Shown here piece after piece: positions 1 to 17,704 of a DNA stretch of 64,000 bases (the first letter of the stretch is position 1; each line of letters begins with the position of its first letter). The stretch is from the NCBI GenBank assembly GCA_020137815.1, contig CM035355.1, positions 5,909,350 through 5,973,349 of the forward strand. Reading direction: 5' to 3'. The position numbers and the translations under genes are program-made. The notes under the pieces were generated by a model. That model was given only the letters and a program-made list of their open reading frames with translations, was not told the origin of the DNA and made no database searches. This DNA is from Hormiphora californensis (lineage: Eukaryota > Ctenophora > Tentaculata > Cydippida > Pleurobrachiidae).

Positions 1-779
1 AAAAAACAGGGAAAAAAAAGGGGGGGGGGGAAAAAAAGGAAAAAAGGGGGGGGGGCAAAAGAGTCTCTCTTCTCTCTCACATGTAGGTTTGCCAGCGTGT
101 TCCCAAAGGTAAAATCCGTGTACCGGTTGGTATTAGTATACACAAAGGGATGGGCTTGTGCGAGGCACACATACCGCGAGTAACGATACGTCATCTCTTT
201 CTTTATCTAATAGACAGAAGGATACAATTTATAGACCGAGGGGGAGGTTTTGTGCAAACACCGGTAGTGTTGCAGTGGGGGGAGGACTAAAATAAGTTAG
301 TTTGTAAATAGCCCCTGCTGTTATACACGCCCCCCCCCCCCCCCCACGGCCCCCTGGTACCCACATGAAATTTAGGGATGATAATGATGATGTTGGTGGT
401 GGGCGTGATAGAGGTAGAAAGAGAGAGAGAGGGAGGGAGAGAAAGATAGAGTGAGAGAGAAAGAAAGAGAGAGCTCCATCTGTTGTTGAGGTGGTCTCCT
501 GATTGAACTGGTGGTACAGGTGGTGGTTGAGAGGAGTTGAGCTCTCTTTCTCTACCTCTCTACCTCTCGACTCTCTCTCTATCTTGATACTCACTGCGTG
601 TAAATGACTATGCGAGACCACCGTGGCAGCAGCATCCTCATTACGCTTTGTCTCTCCCGGTGGCTTCTCTCTTCCTATCTTTGTCTCTTTCTTCTATCTT
701 TCTTCTATCTCTCTCTTTAGCTCTCTCATGTCATTCTCTTTATTCCTTTCTCATTCCCTCTCCCTCAACAAACACTACA

Positions 780-832
<53 letters not shown>

Positions 833-833
833 T

Positions 834-900
<67 letters not shown>

Positions 901-996
901 ATCTCTCTCTACCTCTATCTCTGTGCCTCACCGCCAGCTGTGTGCTCTCACTTACACCCAGATGCCATGTTGACTCTCTCTTTTTGACCTTATTAG
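1..996. repeat. Low-complexity leader with (CT)n arrays
   Basis: The first 60 bases are alternating runs of A and G, which looks like a low-quality contig edge. From about 410 to 580 there are purine-rich GA tracts, and from 780 to 920 an almost pure (CT)n array. The open frames here encode only Ser-Leu or Arg-Glu repeats and follow from the dinucleotide repeat, so I call no gene. Confidence 0.8.
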
Positions 997-1064
997 GTAA
1001 AATTGGGCTCTGGCCCCCATCCAGAGAGCATCTCACCGAGCTCCAGTTGAGCAATGTCTATGCA
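997..1064 (+). CDS. Candidate internal exon, product not recognised
   Basis: A long pyrimidine stretch ends in TTATTAG at 996 and is followed by a 68-base segment with ordinary amino-acid composition (Gly-Lys-Ile-Gly-Leu-Trp-Pro-Pro-Ser-Arg-Glu-His and so on). The segment ends at a GTAAGT donor at 1065. Good acceptor, good donor and non-repetitive coding sense make it a plausible exon. I found no neighbouring exon in phase and do not recognise the family. Confidence 0.25.
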
Positions 1065-2505
1065 GTAAGTGTCTACTTAGGTTATATTAGGCTGGGAGGA
1101 AGGATTTCAAGGAATTGGGATTTTGTGGTTGAGATTGTGTGGGCCGTAGCTGGGAGGTTGAATTATCGAGGAATTGGGAGGGTGTGAGGGAGGGTAGATT
1201 GGTTGCCAGTTAGTACGTCGGCTGGGTGCGGCATCATCTCACAATGACGTAGCTGCTATATATTCCCCACTTCTTCCGCCCTTCCAGCTCACCATCCTGC
1301 CTCACCTTTCTCTCTCTCTATCACCGTGTTTAGCCATCCACACACTCTCTCTCTATCTCTCTGAGAGGGAAGAAGGGATGTGCGAGAGAGACTCCCATCA
1401 TCCCTCTCTTGTTTAACTTCTCACCGTCTCTCACCTTTGTGCTGGTCCTCACGGTAATTCAATCTTCCTACTCTCACTTTCTCTCTCGCTCTCTCTCGCT
1501 CTCTCTCTCGCTCGCTTTCTCTCTCTCTCCCTCTCTCTCTCTCTCTTCTCTCTCTATCCCTAGTCTCTTTCTATCTCTCCGGAATATGTAGGTCTGTCTG
1601 TTTGTCACGTGCCAAGACATCGTGATACCCCCTCACTAGCTCACTCCTCACTCACGGCTCTCGCTCACGGCTCGCCCCCGGCCTTTCTTTGTACACCCAT
1701 CTCTTTCCCTCCCGATCTGATGTGATATCTTCTCATCTCTTACCCTTCTGGCTCATTATCCCCCTCCATCCATCTCTATCCGATTTCCAGTTTCCAACGT
1801 TATTCCACCGGCCGTACAGTAGTGTCAGCAGAGTTAAACGCAATCATACTATGATAAACACATGAACGGTATGTAACGGATATATTTGTGAAATTCTCAC
1901 ATTGTGCTGTTAGATAATAGTTATCAAAATAGCAACCGTAACGTTACACTGTTAGAAACGGACGAGTTAGAAATTATTATAATATATCGGACACCCAAAC
2001 ACATAACAATTGAAAGAACCACGTACATGAACTTCCCTGAATCACGTACACAAACTACCCTGAGTCACATACAAAGTAAAAGGAACTCCTTATTTTGACA
2101 AGGAAAAGAGCTACAGAAACCTCCATCTTATAGTTTTTATCTCTCATAAGTTTTACAGTTTACACAGCATTCTTCGAAGTATGATCTGCACTGCATCTAA
2201 GGGAAACATCGTTAATGATATGAGTAGATTAGTCTGTCAGTTCGTTTGTCCGTCCTATATAATATTGTCTGCATCTCGGTCCGTGTGTAACTGAGCCAAT
2301 CTTTTGTCGTGACCTCTCTCATTCTCTATCTCTCTCTCTCTCTCTTAATTCGTCTCTCTATCTCTTTCTTTATTCGTCTCTCCCTTCCTCTATATTCATG
2401 GCTCAGTAATAGCTCGCCACGACTGACCGCTATCTCTAATATAGTACAGAGAGATCTATTTAGAGAGCCATGGACACAACCTCTCTCTCCCTCTCTTTCT
2501 CTCTA

Positions 2506-2558
<53 letters not shown>

Positions 2559-2677
2559 TCTCTCTCCATCTCGCTTGCGCTTCCTGCTCCATCCGTGCGT
2601 TCGTGTGTGGCGCGTTCGCACACTTATCCAAGAATAGGCATGTCAATTAGGACAGTGCAGAGAGAGAGAGAGAGAGA

Positions 2678-2751
<74 letters not shown>

Positions 2752-3179
2752 CGGTGTACATGTCAGGTTAGCACTATGTCGAACGACGGACACACAAACA
2801 CACAGTCATTTTCTCTTGTGTCAAAGAAGCCGCAGACACACATCATTTGCCTTCAACAATATTTTCTCCCGAGTCCTGTCATTCCTTCCTCCTATCTTCT
2901 TCTCCTATCATACTATCTTCTCCTATCTTCTTCTCCTATCCTTATTATCGTGCCTTGGTCTATACTCTCATTCCCCCTTCTCACATAATCATGTCATTTC
3001 TTGCCTGAACCATATCTCACCACTCACCAGTCGTAAATTATCTTTTTCTTCTTAAGATGCTTCTTTCAAAAAGAGTTTTGATGACAAAAAAGCGGTGCTA
3101 GTCGTGAAATAAATGCCCCCGTGTGAGATGACATGGTGCAAAACAAACAGCTCATAGAACGCTGTTTTTAGCACTGTGA

Positions 3180-3251
<72 letters not shown>

Positions 3252-3725
3252 CACACACAAACAAGACCACAGGTTAATGCATTTTTAACAAGGCAAGCAG
3301 GCGAGAGAGAAAGTTAGAGCGAGACAACGTGGTGGTACGGTGGTGAATGTAATTTTAGAAATCACGTCACGCGTAGCAAGAAGAATCATCCAAGTGTAAA
3401 TCGAATAATATCCTTGGTCCTACGTCTCATTCCTCCCTTCTCTGGAACAAGTCTCTTACCATCACTCCCCTCTCTCTCGCTATCTCTCCCTTCTCTAGAA
3501 CCTCTGTCTCTCTCTTTCTGGCTTGCTAACATCTATCTTTAGATTCCTCTCTTTATCTCTCTATCTTTCTATCTTCCTCTCTCTTTCTTCACCAGCTCAT
3601 CGTCCCAGAATATATAATCCCGTGCCCGGCGTCCCCCTTGCAGGAAGGTAGGTCATAGAGAGAAAGAACACACAGAAATCAGGGGGAGAAGAGATAGTGG
3701 AATGTAAATACAGTTTCTCTCACTC

Positions 3726-3761
<36 letters not shown>

Positions 3762-6046
3762 GTGAAGTGAAGGGAGTTTATTGAATTTCAAGGTCGAGAG
3801 AGGAGCTGTAAACACGCACACACACCAACATTATCTTAGAGAGACCTGGTGAGGTGAACGCTATGTTTGGAGCGGTCGCCTGATGTTAAATTTTATGCTC
3901 TAATTCTGGTCGCGGTGAGGGAGGAACGAGCAATTGTAAGTCGCCGTTCAGTTGAAGATAATGATGGATGTCTCACTCTATCTATCTATTTATCTATCTC
4001 CATCCCTCCCCCCTCTCTCCCATCTCTCTATCCTTCTCTCTCCACTCGATCGCGATAAGCCGGTGTATTGTTGGGCATTACAAGTTATGTTATTGCTAGC
4101 TGTGCTGTCTGTAGCACAGGGAGACACAGCTACACAGACACCACATACTGCGTGTCACGTGACTTTCTGCTGGGTCAACTTTCTCTATCTCTCTCTTTCT
4201 TGACGCCGCACCCGGGGGTTTCCGCTTCCCCCCCCCAGACCGCCTCTCCCCTCGCCCCCAGCCCACCCACATTTACCAGGCAGGTGAATCCACCACGTGA
4301 TACCCACACACACATGTACACCTTTACACGCGCCTGGGGTAAGCCTCTCTTTTGCCTCCTTTCTCTATCTCTTCGGCCACGATCGCCCGGGGCCAAAAAT
4401 TTTCTGATTGTTCCTTTCCCCTCTTCCCCCTACTTTCCTTTATGCTCTACTCTTTTTTCAGCCCCCTTTTTTTCCACAACTTGTACAGGAGTGTCCCTTT
4501 GGGGGGGTGTGATTATATTCCCGATGAGTAAAAAAATTAAATTTTAAGATCCCCGGGTTAAACCACGTTTTAAAGGGTAGAGGAGCTGCAAGGCCCCCTA
4601 TTTTAATGATGTGACTAAGACACGTAACCCACACACAACCTAAAGAAGTAGAGAGGTATGTCCTTAATATTATTTTAGCTAATATTTTAAATCTCATACA
4701 ACTTTTATTTGACCCACTCGTAATTGGAAAAAGTTGGGGAAAAAATCCTCCAAAAAGGGGGGACCAGGACCACGGGAGGCAGAAAAGGGGGTTGGGGGAG
4801 GAAAAAGGAAAAGGTGGGGAGGGAGGCGGGGGGAAAGAAGAAGAGGGAGGGGAGGAGAAAAAGCGAACGAAGGGTAGTAATTATACCTAAAGAGAATAGT
4901 AGCTTCTTAATATTTGATAGTAACGTAAGGATTTAAAAAAGGTGTAATTTAATAGAGAGGAAAGATGAAAGACGGAGAACTAAGGAGAGGGGGAAAAGGA
5001 AAAAAGTTCAAAAAGGGGGGGAAAAGGGGGGGGGGGGGGAAAAAAAAAAAAAAAAAAAGGGGGGGTTTTTTTTCCCTTTTGGGGGTTTTTTTTTTAAATT
5101 TTTCCGAAGTTTAGGTTAAAATTTATTTTTTTTAAGGGGGGGGGGAAAGGTTAAAACTAAAAAAAAGGGGGGGGGGGGGGGGGGGGAAAAAAAAAAGGGG
5201 GGGGGAAAAAAGAATAAAGGCCAATTATTAAATGCAAAAAAAAATAGTAAAAAGTTTTAAAATTTGGGAACTAAAAAGGGGTTTTTAAAAAAGCCCGTAA
5301 CCCCTTATAAAGACTTAAAGAAGTATTTTATTTTAAGGAGAAAAATTTGTTAAATTTTAATTCCTATTTTTTTTCCTGACTAAAATTGGGAGTCTTTTCC
5401 CAGATAACATTCAGATTGTTACATATCGAATTGTCGTTTTTTTAACTTTTTTAGTTGATTTAAGTTAAAGGGGTTTTTATAGATGGGGTGAGGAGAACAT
5501 AAAGAGAGATAGGGGGATTTTAAAGGTTTTAAGGAAAATAAAAAAGTTTTAAGAGGGGGGGAGGTGATAAATTTAGGAGATAGGAGGAGGGGTGATGGGT
5601 CACATAAAAAGCTAGAAATGATGGGGGATGAAAGGATGGGGGGGAGGGGGGTCAATAAAAAAAAAGATGGGGGGGGGGGATGAAAGGATGGGGGAGGGGT
5701 CACATAAAGTAGGATGAGAGGATCATGATGTGTCACCTCACTAGAAACATATGTTACTCCTTGTACATCCACGCGACACAATACATCACGAGATCATGAC
5801 TGGCAGCAACACTGACAAAGATAGAGAACAAACTGACAAACAAAGATAGAGAGATATAGAACAAACTGACAAAGATAGAAAATTGAGTGCTGACAACACC
5901 AATAAGTGTGTGTGTGTTCGTGTGTCAGCAGCCCCCCCCCCCCCCCCCCCCCCCCCCCCGCAGTGGGGTGTCATTGGTGGTAACTAGTACACATACAACA
6001 TGATGAGTGGCTAAGTGAGGGCAAACAATCGCTAACTACCCTAATA

Positions 6047-6144
<98 letters not shown>

Positions 6145-7147
6145 TCTCTCTCAGCCTCATCTAATAACCAGACACAGACAAATCAACTCACGTACTGCAA
6201 TACTCGACACCGTGATCTCTCTCTCCGTGCGTCACACCCCCTAACCACCTCTATGGAATCGTGATAGAAAACTAAACAACATCGTCACCCCTGCGTAGGA
6301 GGGAATACAAAGTAGAGAGAATCTTACAAGAAATAGAGAGAATGAGTCATGACTAAACTCGGTCATCTATCCACTCCCAAAGCTAGCAAGCGAGCTACAC
6401 TCGAGAGGGAGATTAGATCATATGCTATCCCTTTGTTTGATCAACATCTTTCTCCCTCTCTCTCTCTCAGTCTTCTTTTCTCTCTCACTCTCTCCCTCTC
6501 TCTATGTGTGAACACCCCTCATTACCATTTTACACTGGCTCCTTCCACCACTGCTGCTACTAAGTGTGTGTGTGTGTGCTCGATTGGCCCACTCAGTTCG
6601 CCAGCCGGGGACGGCCATTTGTGCAATGTCCGCAACACGACTAGCAAAATCCCCTCCCCGAGGCTTACCAAGTATATTGTGTTAGCGGCGCGCACCGCAG
6701 CACTCGCGCGCCGCCCTGACGACCCAGAGCCGTTATCCATCATGCCATGTTGGCCGTTACCCCTCACTTCATGCCTTCATTAGCCAGGGTCATTATCCCT
6801 CTCTCGTCCAAATCTGGACAGAATGGGCTTGCTCAATGTCTGTTATACCAATTAGTCTGCCAACTCTCAGTTCAGAGGTCATGGACCAGATCTTGCAGTC
6901 CTTTGTCTTGATCTCCTATCTTACTCACTTATCTCGTCTTATCCACTTATCTCCTATCTCAATTTTCTCTCCTGGTTCCAATCTCCTTCCCTGGTCTTGA
7001 TGGTAATGAACTATCTACTTTATACTTACTTCTGCAGCTCATAGCTAACTGTGGCTACTGTAATACCCCATTTCATTTCATGTTTTTAACTGGTTTCTAC
7101 CACAACCAACACCTAACCGTCCCACTCTGTTTTTAGCTTTGTCAGTA
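1065..7147. repeat. Gene-poor CT/GA microsatellite region
   Basis: I see no supportable gene in these 6 kb. Strong dinucleotide arrays lie near 1480-1560, 2510-2560, 2660-2750 (GA), 3180-3247, 3720-3760 and 6048-6140. C-runs occur near 5930-5960. The pyrimidine-rich strand is mostly the plus strand, the strand SPCS1 uses, so part of this may be long introns or 5' flank of SPCS1 or of an unseen gene. Confidence 0.6.
4960..5240. other. Homopolymer-block sequence, probable assembly artefact
   Basis: This stretch consists almost only of runs of A and runs of G, with a few T runs. It differs from the well-formed sequence on both sides and resembles the first 60 bases of the window. It looks like low-quality consensus or a badly filled gap rather than biological sequence. 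Confidence 0.55.
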
Positions 7148-7938
7148 ATGTTAGGTCTAGAGTTCAAGGTACCGGAGATGGATTTTGAGGGACAGAAGAT
7201 GGCTGAAATACTGCAATATGTGATTCTGGGTGTTTTTGGGGTAAGTTAACACATTGACATTCCCCTAACATGTGTTTACAGTACCAAACATTCCCCCAAC
7301 TACAGCTCTTCTCTCGATGATTTGTATGCTATATTTTGTTACACTTTTGTATTTTGTTACGATGTAACTTACATTTCCCCTCAGATTGCTGGTTTTATCT
7401 GGGGTTATCTGTGTGAGTCATTTGAGCAAACATTCTACGTTGTGTCTGTCGGGTCCCTCGTTGCTTCTTTGGTAAGTAAACTATCGTATTTAGTATCGAT
7501 ACATCATCAGAAAGATTTCGCTGTGTTCTAGAGTTAAAATAAGACCAAGCTGTCACCATATTTTTGATTTATCTTGAACAGTTTGTGCAGAGAGAGAGAG
7601 GGCCCCTCTCAGAGGGTTAAAGACAGAGGGAGAGAGAGAGAGAGAGAGAATCAATCAGAGATTTCTCATCACATCTGACACCTTTTTTTAACTCTTTGGT
7701 CACGCAAAGTATATCTCACGCTCATTTTGATTTAGAGGAACAGAGACCCGGGGTATATCTACACTGTAGATATCTAACTCCCTTCCCCGGGGTATCTAAC
7801 AATATCTAACTCCCTTCTCCCCTTTCTCAGGTTGTATTACCACCCTGGCCTGCATTCCGAAAGAACCCCCTTCCATTCCACCACTCGGAAGCACCCGTTA
7901 AACCAAAGAAAGTGATCCAGAAAAAGAAGAAGAATTAG
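7148..7938 (+). CDS. SPCS1: Signal peptidase complex subunit 1
   Basis: Three exons join in phase 0: 7148-7240, 7385-7471 and 7831-7938, giving 95 residues. Donors are GTAAGT and acceptors CCCCTCAG and TTTCTCAG. The product matches the small SPC12 family: an N-terminal cytosolic segment with the conserved MDFEGQK box, two hydrophobic helices separated by a short lumenal turn containing YLCESFEQTFY, then LPPWPAFRKNPL and a Lys-rich tail ending in KKKKN. SPCS1 is a non-catalytic subunit of the ER signal peptidase complex and both termini face the cytosol. Length is close to the human protein (about 100 residues). The ATG at 7148 gives the family-typical short N-terminus; an upstream exon cannot be excluded. 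Confidence 0.92.
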
Positions 7939-8157
7939 AGACTGTTGGGTTTTTGTTATTTTAACTGATTTCATTTTAATTGTATCACATTTCAACCATT
8001 TAATTGGGTTAAACACAGAAAATATTGCTGTTGTGAAACTTAATGAACTAACGCTGGCCCACGTCACTCTTCCATGTCCTGTCTGGCGCCGCCGACCCGA
8101 TCTGTGTCAACACTGAGAATCAAAACGGGGTCTAGTGCTGCCAGACAGTGCAAATGG

Positions 8158-8243
8158 GGTGGGGGGGGGGGGGTGACGTAACACTTTGTAACATATTGTG
8201 CACGTAACATGTTACAAAGTGTTACGTAACCCCCCCCCCCCCA
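8158..8243. repeat. Short inverted repeat with G/C runs at its ends
   Basis: A G-run followed by TGACGTAACACTTTGTAAC is mirrored by GTTACAAAGTGTTACGTAAC followed by a C-run, with about 20 bases between. One arm recurs at about 8883-8925 (G-run, then TGACACGTAACACTTTGTAAC). This is a small hairpin element or MITE remnant. Confidence 0.6.
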
Positions 8244-10831
8244 ATGTGGGCCAGCGTTAAAGTATCTCGATGGTGGATGGTGGTATTGTTACCCGGTAAC
8301 GGCTGTAGGTTGGGCTAAGGAATCGGAATTAGGGACCGCAGGGGCGTGCCATATGTCCCGGCTGTCATTTCAAGGGTCCCTCTTTCAGCTCAGCAAATTC
8401 CAGGGATTAGAGTGGTCCTTTCGAATGCTAGTAGCAGCCCTCCACCCGGCAACAGTAGTTATAACATGAGCCAATGCTCAATTGATGAAATTGCTCGGAA
8501 TGCATGTGACTTGAGATGAAGCACGTGTTGATGAAAATGATGTCACAATTACATCATGGTGTCGATTATTTCCACATTTAGTAATCTGAGACATTTGTCG
8601 CCGGGACTTGTGTCAATTATTATTATGTCTAGTCGGGTACTAAAAATACACCATGATCTGATCAATGAGTTATAGGATTAGTGTGAGATTATTCAAAATT
8701 GAGCGATAATTGAAGTTATCTTGGTAAGATTGAAGTAGGGTTGAAGTTATTTGGTAGGGTTTTAGGATCAGGGATTAGTTATTATTATTACACATTAATA
8801 TAAAAACATTTAGCCCAGATCTCCTTCTTTATCACATGATAGTTTTAAAATTCAGCGAAATTGAAAGTACATCATGGTATGAAGGGGGGGGGGGGGGTGA
8901 CACGTAACACTTTGTAACACTTTCACGCACTGCTCTTATGATATAGAATTGAGCTGTCTGCTGTCAGGTGGTGCCGACCCAATATCAGATCGGATCTGAG
9001 TCGACCGCAAAACACATATGTCATGATATCGGCAGCAGGCATTGGTATTGGAGTTGACATGACATACAATTACACGTACAGAAATAGAAATGAAACTCGA
9101 GTGATTCAACGATAGAAAACTAGAAACTTATTTACACGAACAGATTGCACATGCATGCTCTTGGAGAAATAAATTACACGCGCATTCACTCTAACACAAA
9201 ACCCGGTGCTAAATCTGTGACGGTAACAGGGGTAACCCCCGCCGGTAACAACAATAGCTAACTATGGTAACAGTTGCTGCGGAACGGGAAACCAATAAAT
9301 ATTGCTCTTCAATCAATCAGTTACGATTTCTCTCTATGTTTCTCTGACAATCTAATACATTATTCTCGTCTCTCTGTTCCTCTCCACGTCTCTCAGGACT
9401 CAGACTGTCAGTCAATGCTCTGACCGCTTTTCTCGCACTTTAGAAAGAATGTTTAGGTCAAGAGAGTCTCTGATTGGTAACAAAGATTGGTATGTCAAAC
9501 AAAACATGCTAAAGGAACCTTTTCAAGTCGGCAATGTGAAACACAAACAATGCCAAAGATATATCTCTGAAACTCTCTCACTCTCAGTCTGCACCTAACA
9601 AAAAGTCATAAACATATTATCAGCGTGTGTTCGTTTTTGTACAAAACTCCAGCTTCCCCTATCTTATGTACAGAAATAATTTCACAAGTAAACGTTTCAT
9701 TTACACCACATTTCTCTCTCTCTCTCTCTCTAGTCTCTCTCTGGATTTATGTTAGGAGAAAAATAAATGGAGGTCAGCAAAAATAGTAAGAGAAATATAG
9801 TGTCTTGAAAGATGATAAATTATTTTCTGAACTTGGTGACGTGATATATCAACTAGCAACGGTTGCTACGTATTACAACGGTTGCTACGTATTACAATGG
9901 TTGCTATGGAAAATCAAACATCAGCGTCCCTGCTAAAACACACGCAGCCCCCACAAGAAGTGTCTCTGCATCCTGCCTCTACTACAAGCTAGGTAGTCGT
10001 TATCATCTGATCGGTGTACTTCGGGTGCTATCTCACTTACTAACAAACCTACTGCCGTTAGGACCTGGGAGAGAGAGAGTTTGTGAGTGTAATGTACTGA
10101 GAAAATCAAATTGTGAAACAGAACCCCACAACTGCACCACCTCAGTTGTAACATATTCTCTTTTCCTTTGTATTGCTCCCTGGCCCTCATATTTGCCCCA
10201 TTTGCATTGCCCAGTGCCCTCCTATTAGGAGGGCACTGGGCAATACACATGGGGCAAGAAGGGGGCGGGGGCAACTAGGAGTCATATTTGTTTATTTATT
10301 AATCGCCCCCCACTTACGTGCTGCATTATCAGCCGTGTTGGTCCGTCTAATGTACGCCCCACTAAGCAGCACTTTGTCTGCTGCTGCGGTAGCATCCCCA
10401 GCAGTCTTCAGTCTAGTGTTTATCCTTCTTGCAGGCACCTTCACTGGACCATTCGTGTCTTGTGTGTTCTCGTCTGTAGTGTTCTCCGTGCTTTTACCCT
10501 GGGGGAGGAGGATGGGTTATTCTTATCTTAGTAGATAGTGGAGGGGGTGGGGGGGGGGGGGGGGGGTTAGGCAAGGGGAGGAGGGGGGATAAGAACGAAG
10601 AACTATATTTAGAAAGCCTACAATGGTGTAAAACACTATCAAGATCCGACTCACATGTTTCATTAGATTCCAATCGAATATAAAATCGTAGCTGTATCCC
10701 TGTTTGAGAAAAGTGAGATCTGAACAACTGACGGAGATACGGAATAGTCTGGCTTGTCTTCGAAATCTTAGAGACCGGCAGTAGCAGAGATATGTGGCAA
10801 ATTCCGCTGTTAGGGGAGATCGGAATATTAA
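8244..10831. other. Intergenic region between SPCS1 and CK1
   Basis: No supportable gene. It holds the half hairpin near 8883, a short (CT)n tract at 9713-9732 and a near-perfect palindrome at about 10190-10257, centred on TCCTATTAGGA, whose arms contain GGGCACTGGGCAAT. The open frames around the palindrome are read from both of its strands and look like chance. A G-run lies at 10540-10567. Confidence 0.5.
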
Positions 10832-15508
<4,677 letters not shown>

Positions 15509-16210
15509 GGTAACACACTACTAACACAGGAGGGGGAGTGAGATAGACATCAATATAGAGCTGGTATTGGGCTGGTCTGTATCGAGTGTCGTTCTGTCAG
15601 GAGTCAACATTGTTTGGGGGATGGGCTCCAATCGATATTAATTAGTTTCTGTCAACAAGATAACCTACTGAGATGTAACCTGTTACAAAATATTTAATGC
15701 TAACAAGAATTGTTGCATTATGTATTCATAATGCTGTGTTTCCCTGCCCTACCGTTTCACATGTCAGTGACATTGTCACTGCCAACAGGATCAAGGCTTG
15801 GTCATAATGTAATGTGAGATGCATACGATCTAGCTGTCAGTATACTTCTCACATAGCTTATCGAGTTAGCTAACTCCCAATCACATGACACTTGCTAACC
15901 AGCTTTTGACATTCCAACTTAACTACTTATCTAACATCTCACACTCGACTCGAAAGATGAAAATGTGTATGTAACACGCGAAACGCGCGGCAGAGCATTT
16001 CATGTTTTGTTGAGTGGCGCGCGCACACACGTCCATCAAACTGTGCCAATGAGGTGTTTGATGAAGGAGTAGCTCGTCACTGTGCGCGCGGCTCTAGTTG
16101 CTACACCGTTGCCCTCGCAACGAAAGTGTGACCAAAAAATGTCCCTCTACCGATTAGTTAGTATACCAAAATGTTAGGGGATTGGGGTAGGGCTTAAAGA
16201 AAACGACGAG
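15509..16210. other. Upstream flank of CK1
   Basis: No coding sequence seen. This should hold the CK1 promoter. Two CpG-rich patches (near 15970-16020 and 16080-16100) with GCGCGC runs are the only compositional features. Confidence 0.4.
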
Positions 16211-16228
16211 GTGTCAGGTGTAAAGGCC

Positions 16229-16252
16229 TTTCGGCTAAAATGCCATCTTCAG
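16229..16252 (-). ncRNA. Hammerhead ribozyme-like core of a Penelope-like element
   Basis: Read on the minus strand, CTGAAGA (consensus CUGANGA) is followed by a stem II of GGC/GCC around ATTTTA, then GAAA. The bases after GAA read AGGCCU, a palindromic short stem III ending in U16.1, then U at the cleavage position. The following TACACC pairs with the GGATGTA just before CTGA, with one mismatch, as stem I. Penelope-like retroelements are known to carry hammerheads with minimal stem III that work better as dimers. This motif lies about 120 bases downstream of the GIY-YIG stop codon, the expected region. Folding was done by eye only. Confidence 0.6.
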
Positions 16253-16370
16253 TACATCCTACAACATAGAGAGTTAATACAACAGGTCACAAAACACTGC
16301 CACACACACACAGACCACCAAGAGAATAAAAAACAAAATCAACAAAAGGACCCTGCTAAAAACGACGCGG

Positions 16371-17110
16371 TTACCGTACCACTGCAATACGGTTTAGCCC
16401 ATTAACTCTGGTCCCAAACGATTCAATAAAAAATTCCTCAAACCTATCTAACTCCATGGCCGACACCCGTTTTACTATCCCAATCCTAAAAGAGGAAATA
16501 CTAAAATTGTCTTTGTCTCTATGTTTGAGGAAACAGTGGTATGAAAGGGCACTTTGTTCGAACGCGAGTTGGTCAGTTTTAAACTTGGAGCGGTGGCCGT
16601 TCATCCTTATATGTAATGCCGAGTGGGTTTGCCCAAAGTAGGATTCCCCACAAATTACACAATTAGCCACATAGATGACCCCTGATGACTTGCACGTCAA
16701 TCTTAAGTCCAATTTCAAACAAGAGCCGTTAACTACTACTGTCTGAGGGTTTTCGAATAAGATGGGACAGGTCTTACAGCCTTTTCCATTACACCGTTGA
16801 TTTTGTGGGGTGATTGTAGGCTGTGACTCACTCAGGCTCAACTTCCTGTTCCGAACCACCTCATTACCGATAGCAGCTCCCTTCTTCAAGGCCATTATCA
16901 CCCTAGTAGGATAACCAGTAACCAAATCAATGCTCCCCTGACAATCCCTTATCAGCGCTCTTAGATCCTCTACCTCCGCATAATATTTGACACTGTATAC
17001 CAGCGTCACACCGTTTTCCGGTTCCCTCCTATTTACCTCCTCAATCCCCATAGCCCGCCGCTTAGCCAAAATGTCGTTTTCGAATTCTAACCCTGCTATG
17101 CCTTTTTACA
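16371..17110 (-). mobile_element. 5'-truncated Penelope-like element with GIY-YIG endonuclease ORF
   Basis: The open frame at 16371-17069 (232 residues, extendable in frame to about 17110) has the Penelope-type endonuclease layout. A Cys cluster CNGKGCKTCP comes first, then GVIYVANC and YFGQT (the GIY and YIG strands), an Arg/His segment HIRMNGHRS, and a C-terminal catalytic Glu and Asn region (FEEFFIES, then GTRVNGLN). In complete elements a reverse transcriptase precedes this domain. Here the sequence upstream turns into two short hairpins (17100-17155) and no RT motif is visible, so the copy is 5'-truncated. The endonuclease frame itself is unbroken. Confidence 0.75.
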
Positions 17111-17652
17111 AAGTAAAAAGGCATCCGGGTGAATGCCTTCGGCATTCACCCGGGCAGGGAAAAAATATGCTAAAAACATATTGTGCAGTACTACAGTTGG
17201 TGAGGGTTCGGAATATAGCAAAAAAAACATAGGGAATGTAACCATGATAACAATGAATGCAGTAAATGAATTATAAAATCGAAAAAACATCAAGACGACT
17301 TCTACCTCTCTCTGATGTCGGTGGCGGCTCACGTGAAGAGAACACGTTGTTTACCGAAAGAGAACGAACAGCTGTGCAGTAGTTTGTGTGTGAAAGCTGG
17401 CATGTACTTTGTGAGCGTGAAAGAGAGAGAGAGAGAGAGAGGGAGACGAGAGGCCCAGGAGGGTGACGACGATGAGCAGGAGCCATAAGTACGAGGCCGA
17501 GGGAGGAGAGAGTGAGAGGAGAGAACGAGCTGAGAGCAGAGAGATGAGAGAAATGAGAGAGAGAGACGAGAGAGAGAGAGAGAGAGATGAGAGCAGACTG
17601 AGAGAGAGAGAGATGAGAGGGAGAGAGAGGAAGATGGACGGAGAGAGAGAGG

Positions 17653-17704
<52 letters not shown>

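Noticed and set aside
229-1591. Several open frames of 60-179 codons rich in Ser-Leu or Arg-Glu
   Set aside because: They are translations of (CT)n or (GA)n arrays, open in several frames and on both strands; no non-repetitive coding sense apart from the small exon candidate at 997-1064.
9863-10538. Three frames of 113-121 codons around the 10.2 kb palindrome
   Set aside because: They overlap on both strands of the same palindrome, lack family motifs and have no splice or start context that favours one.
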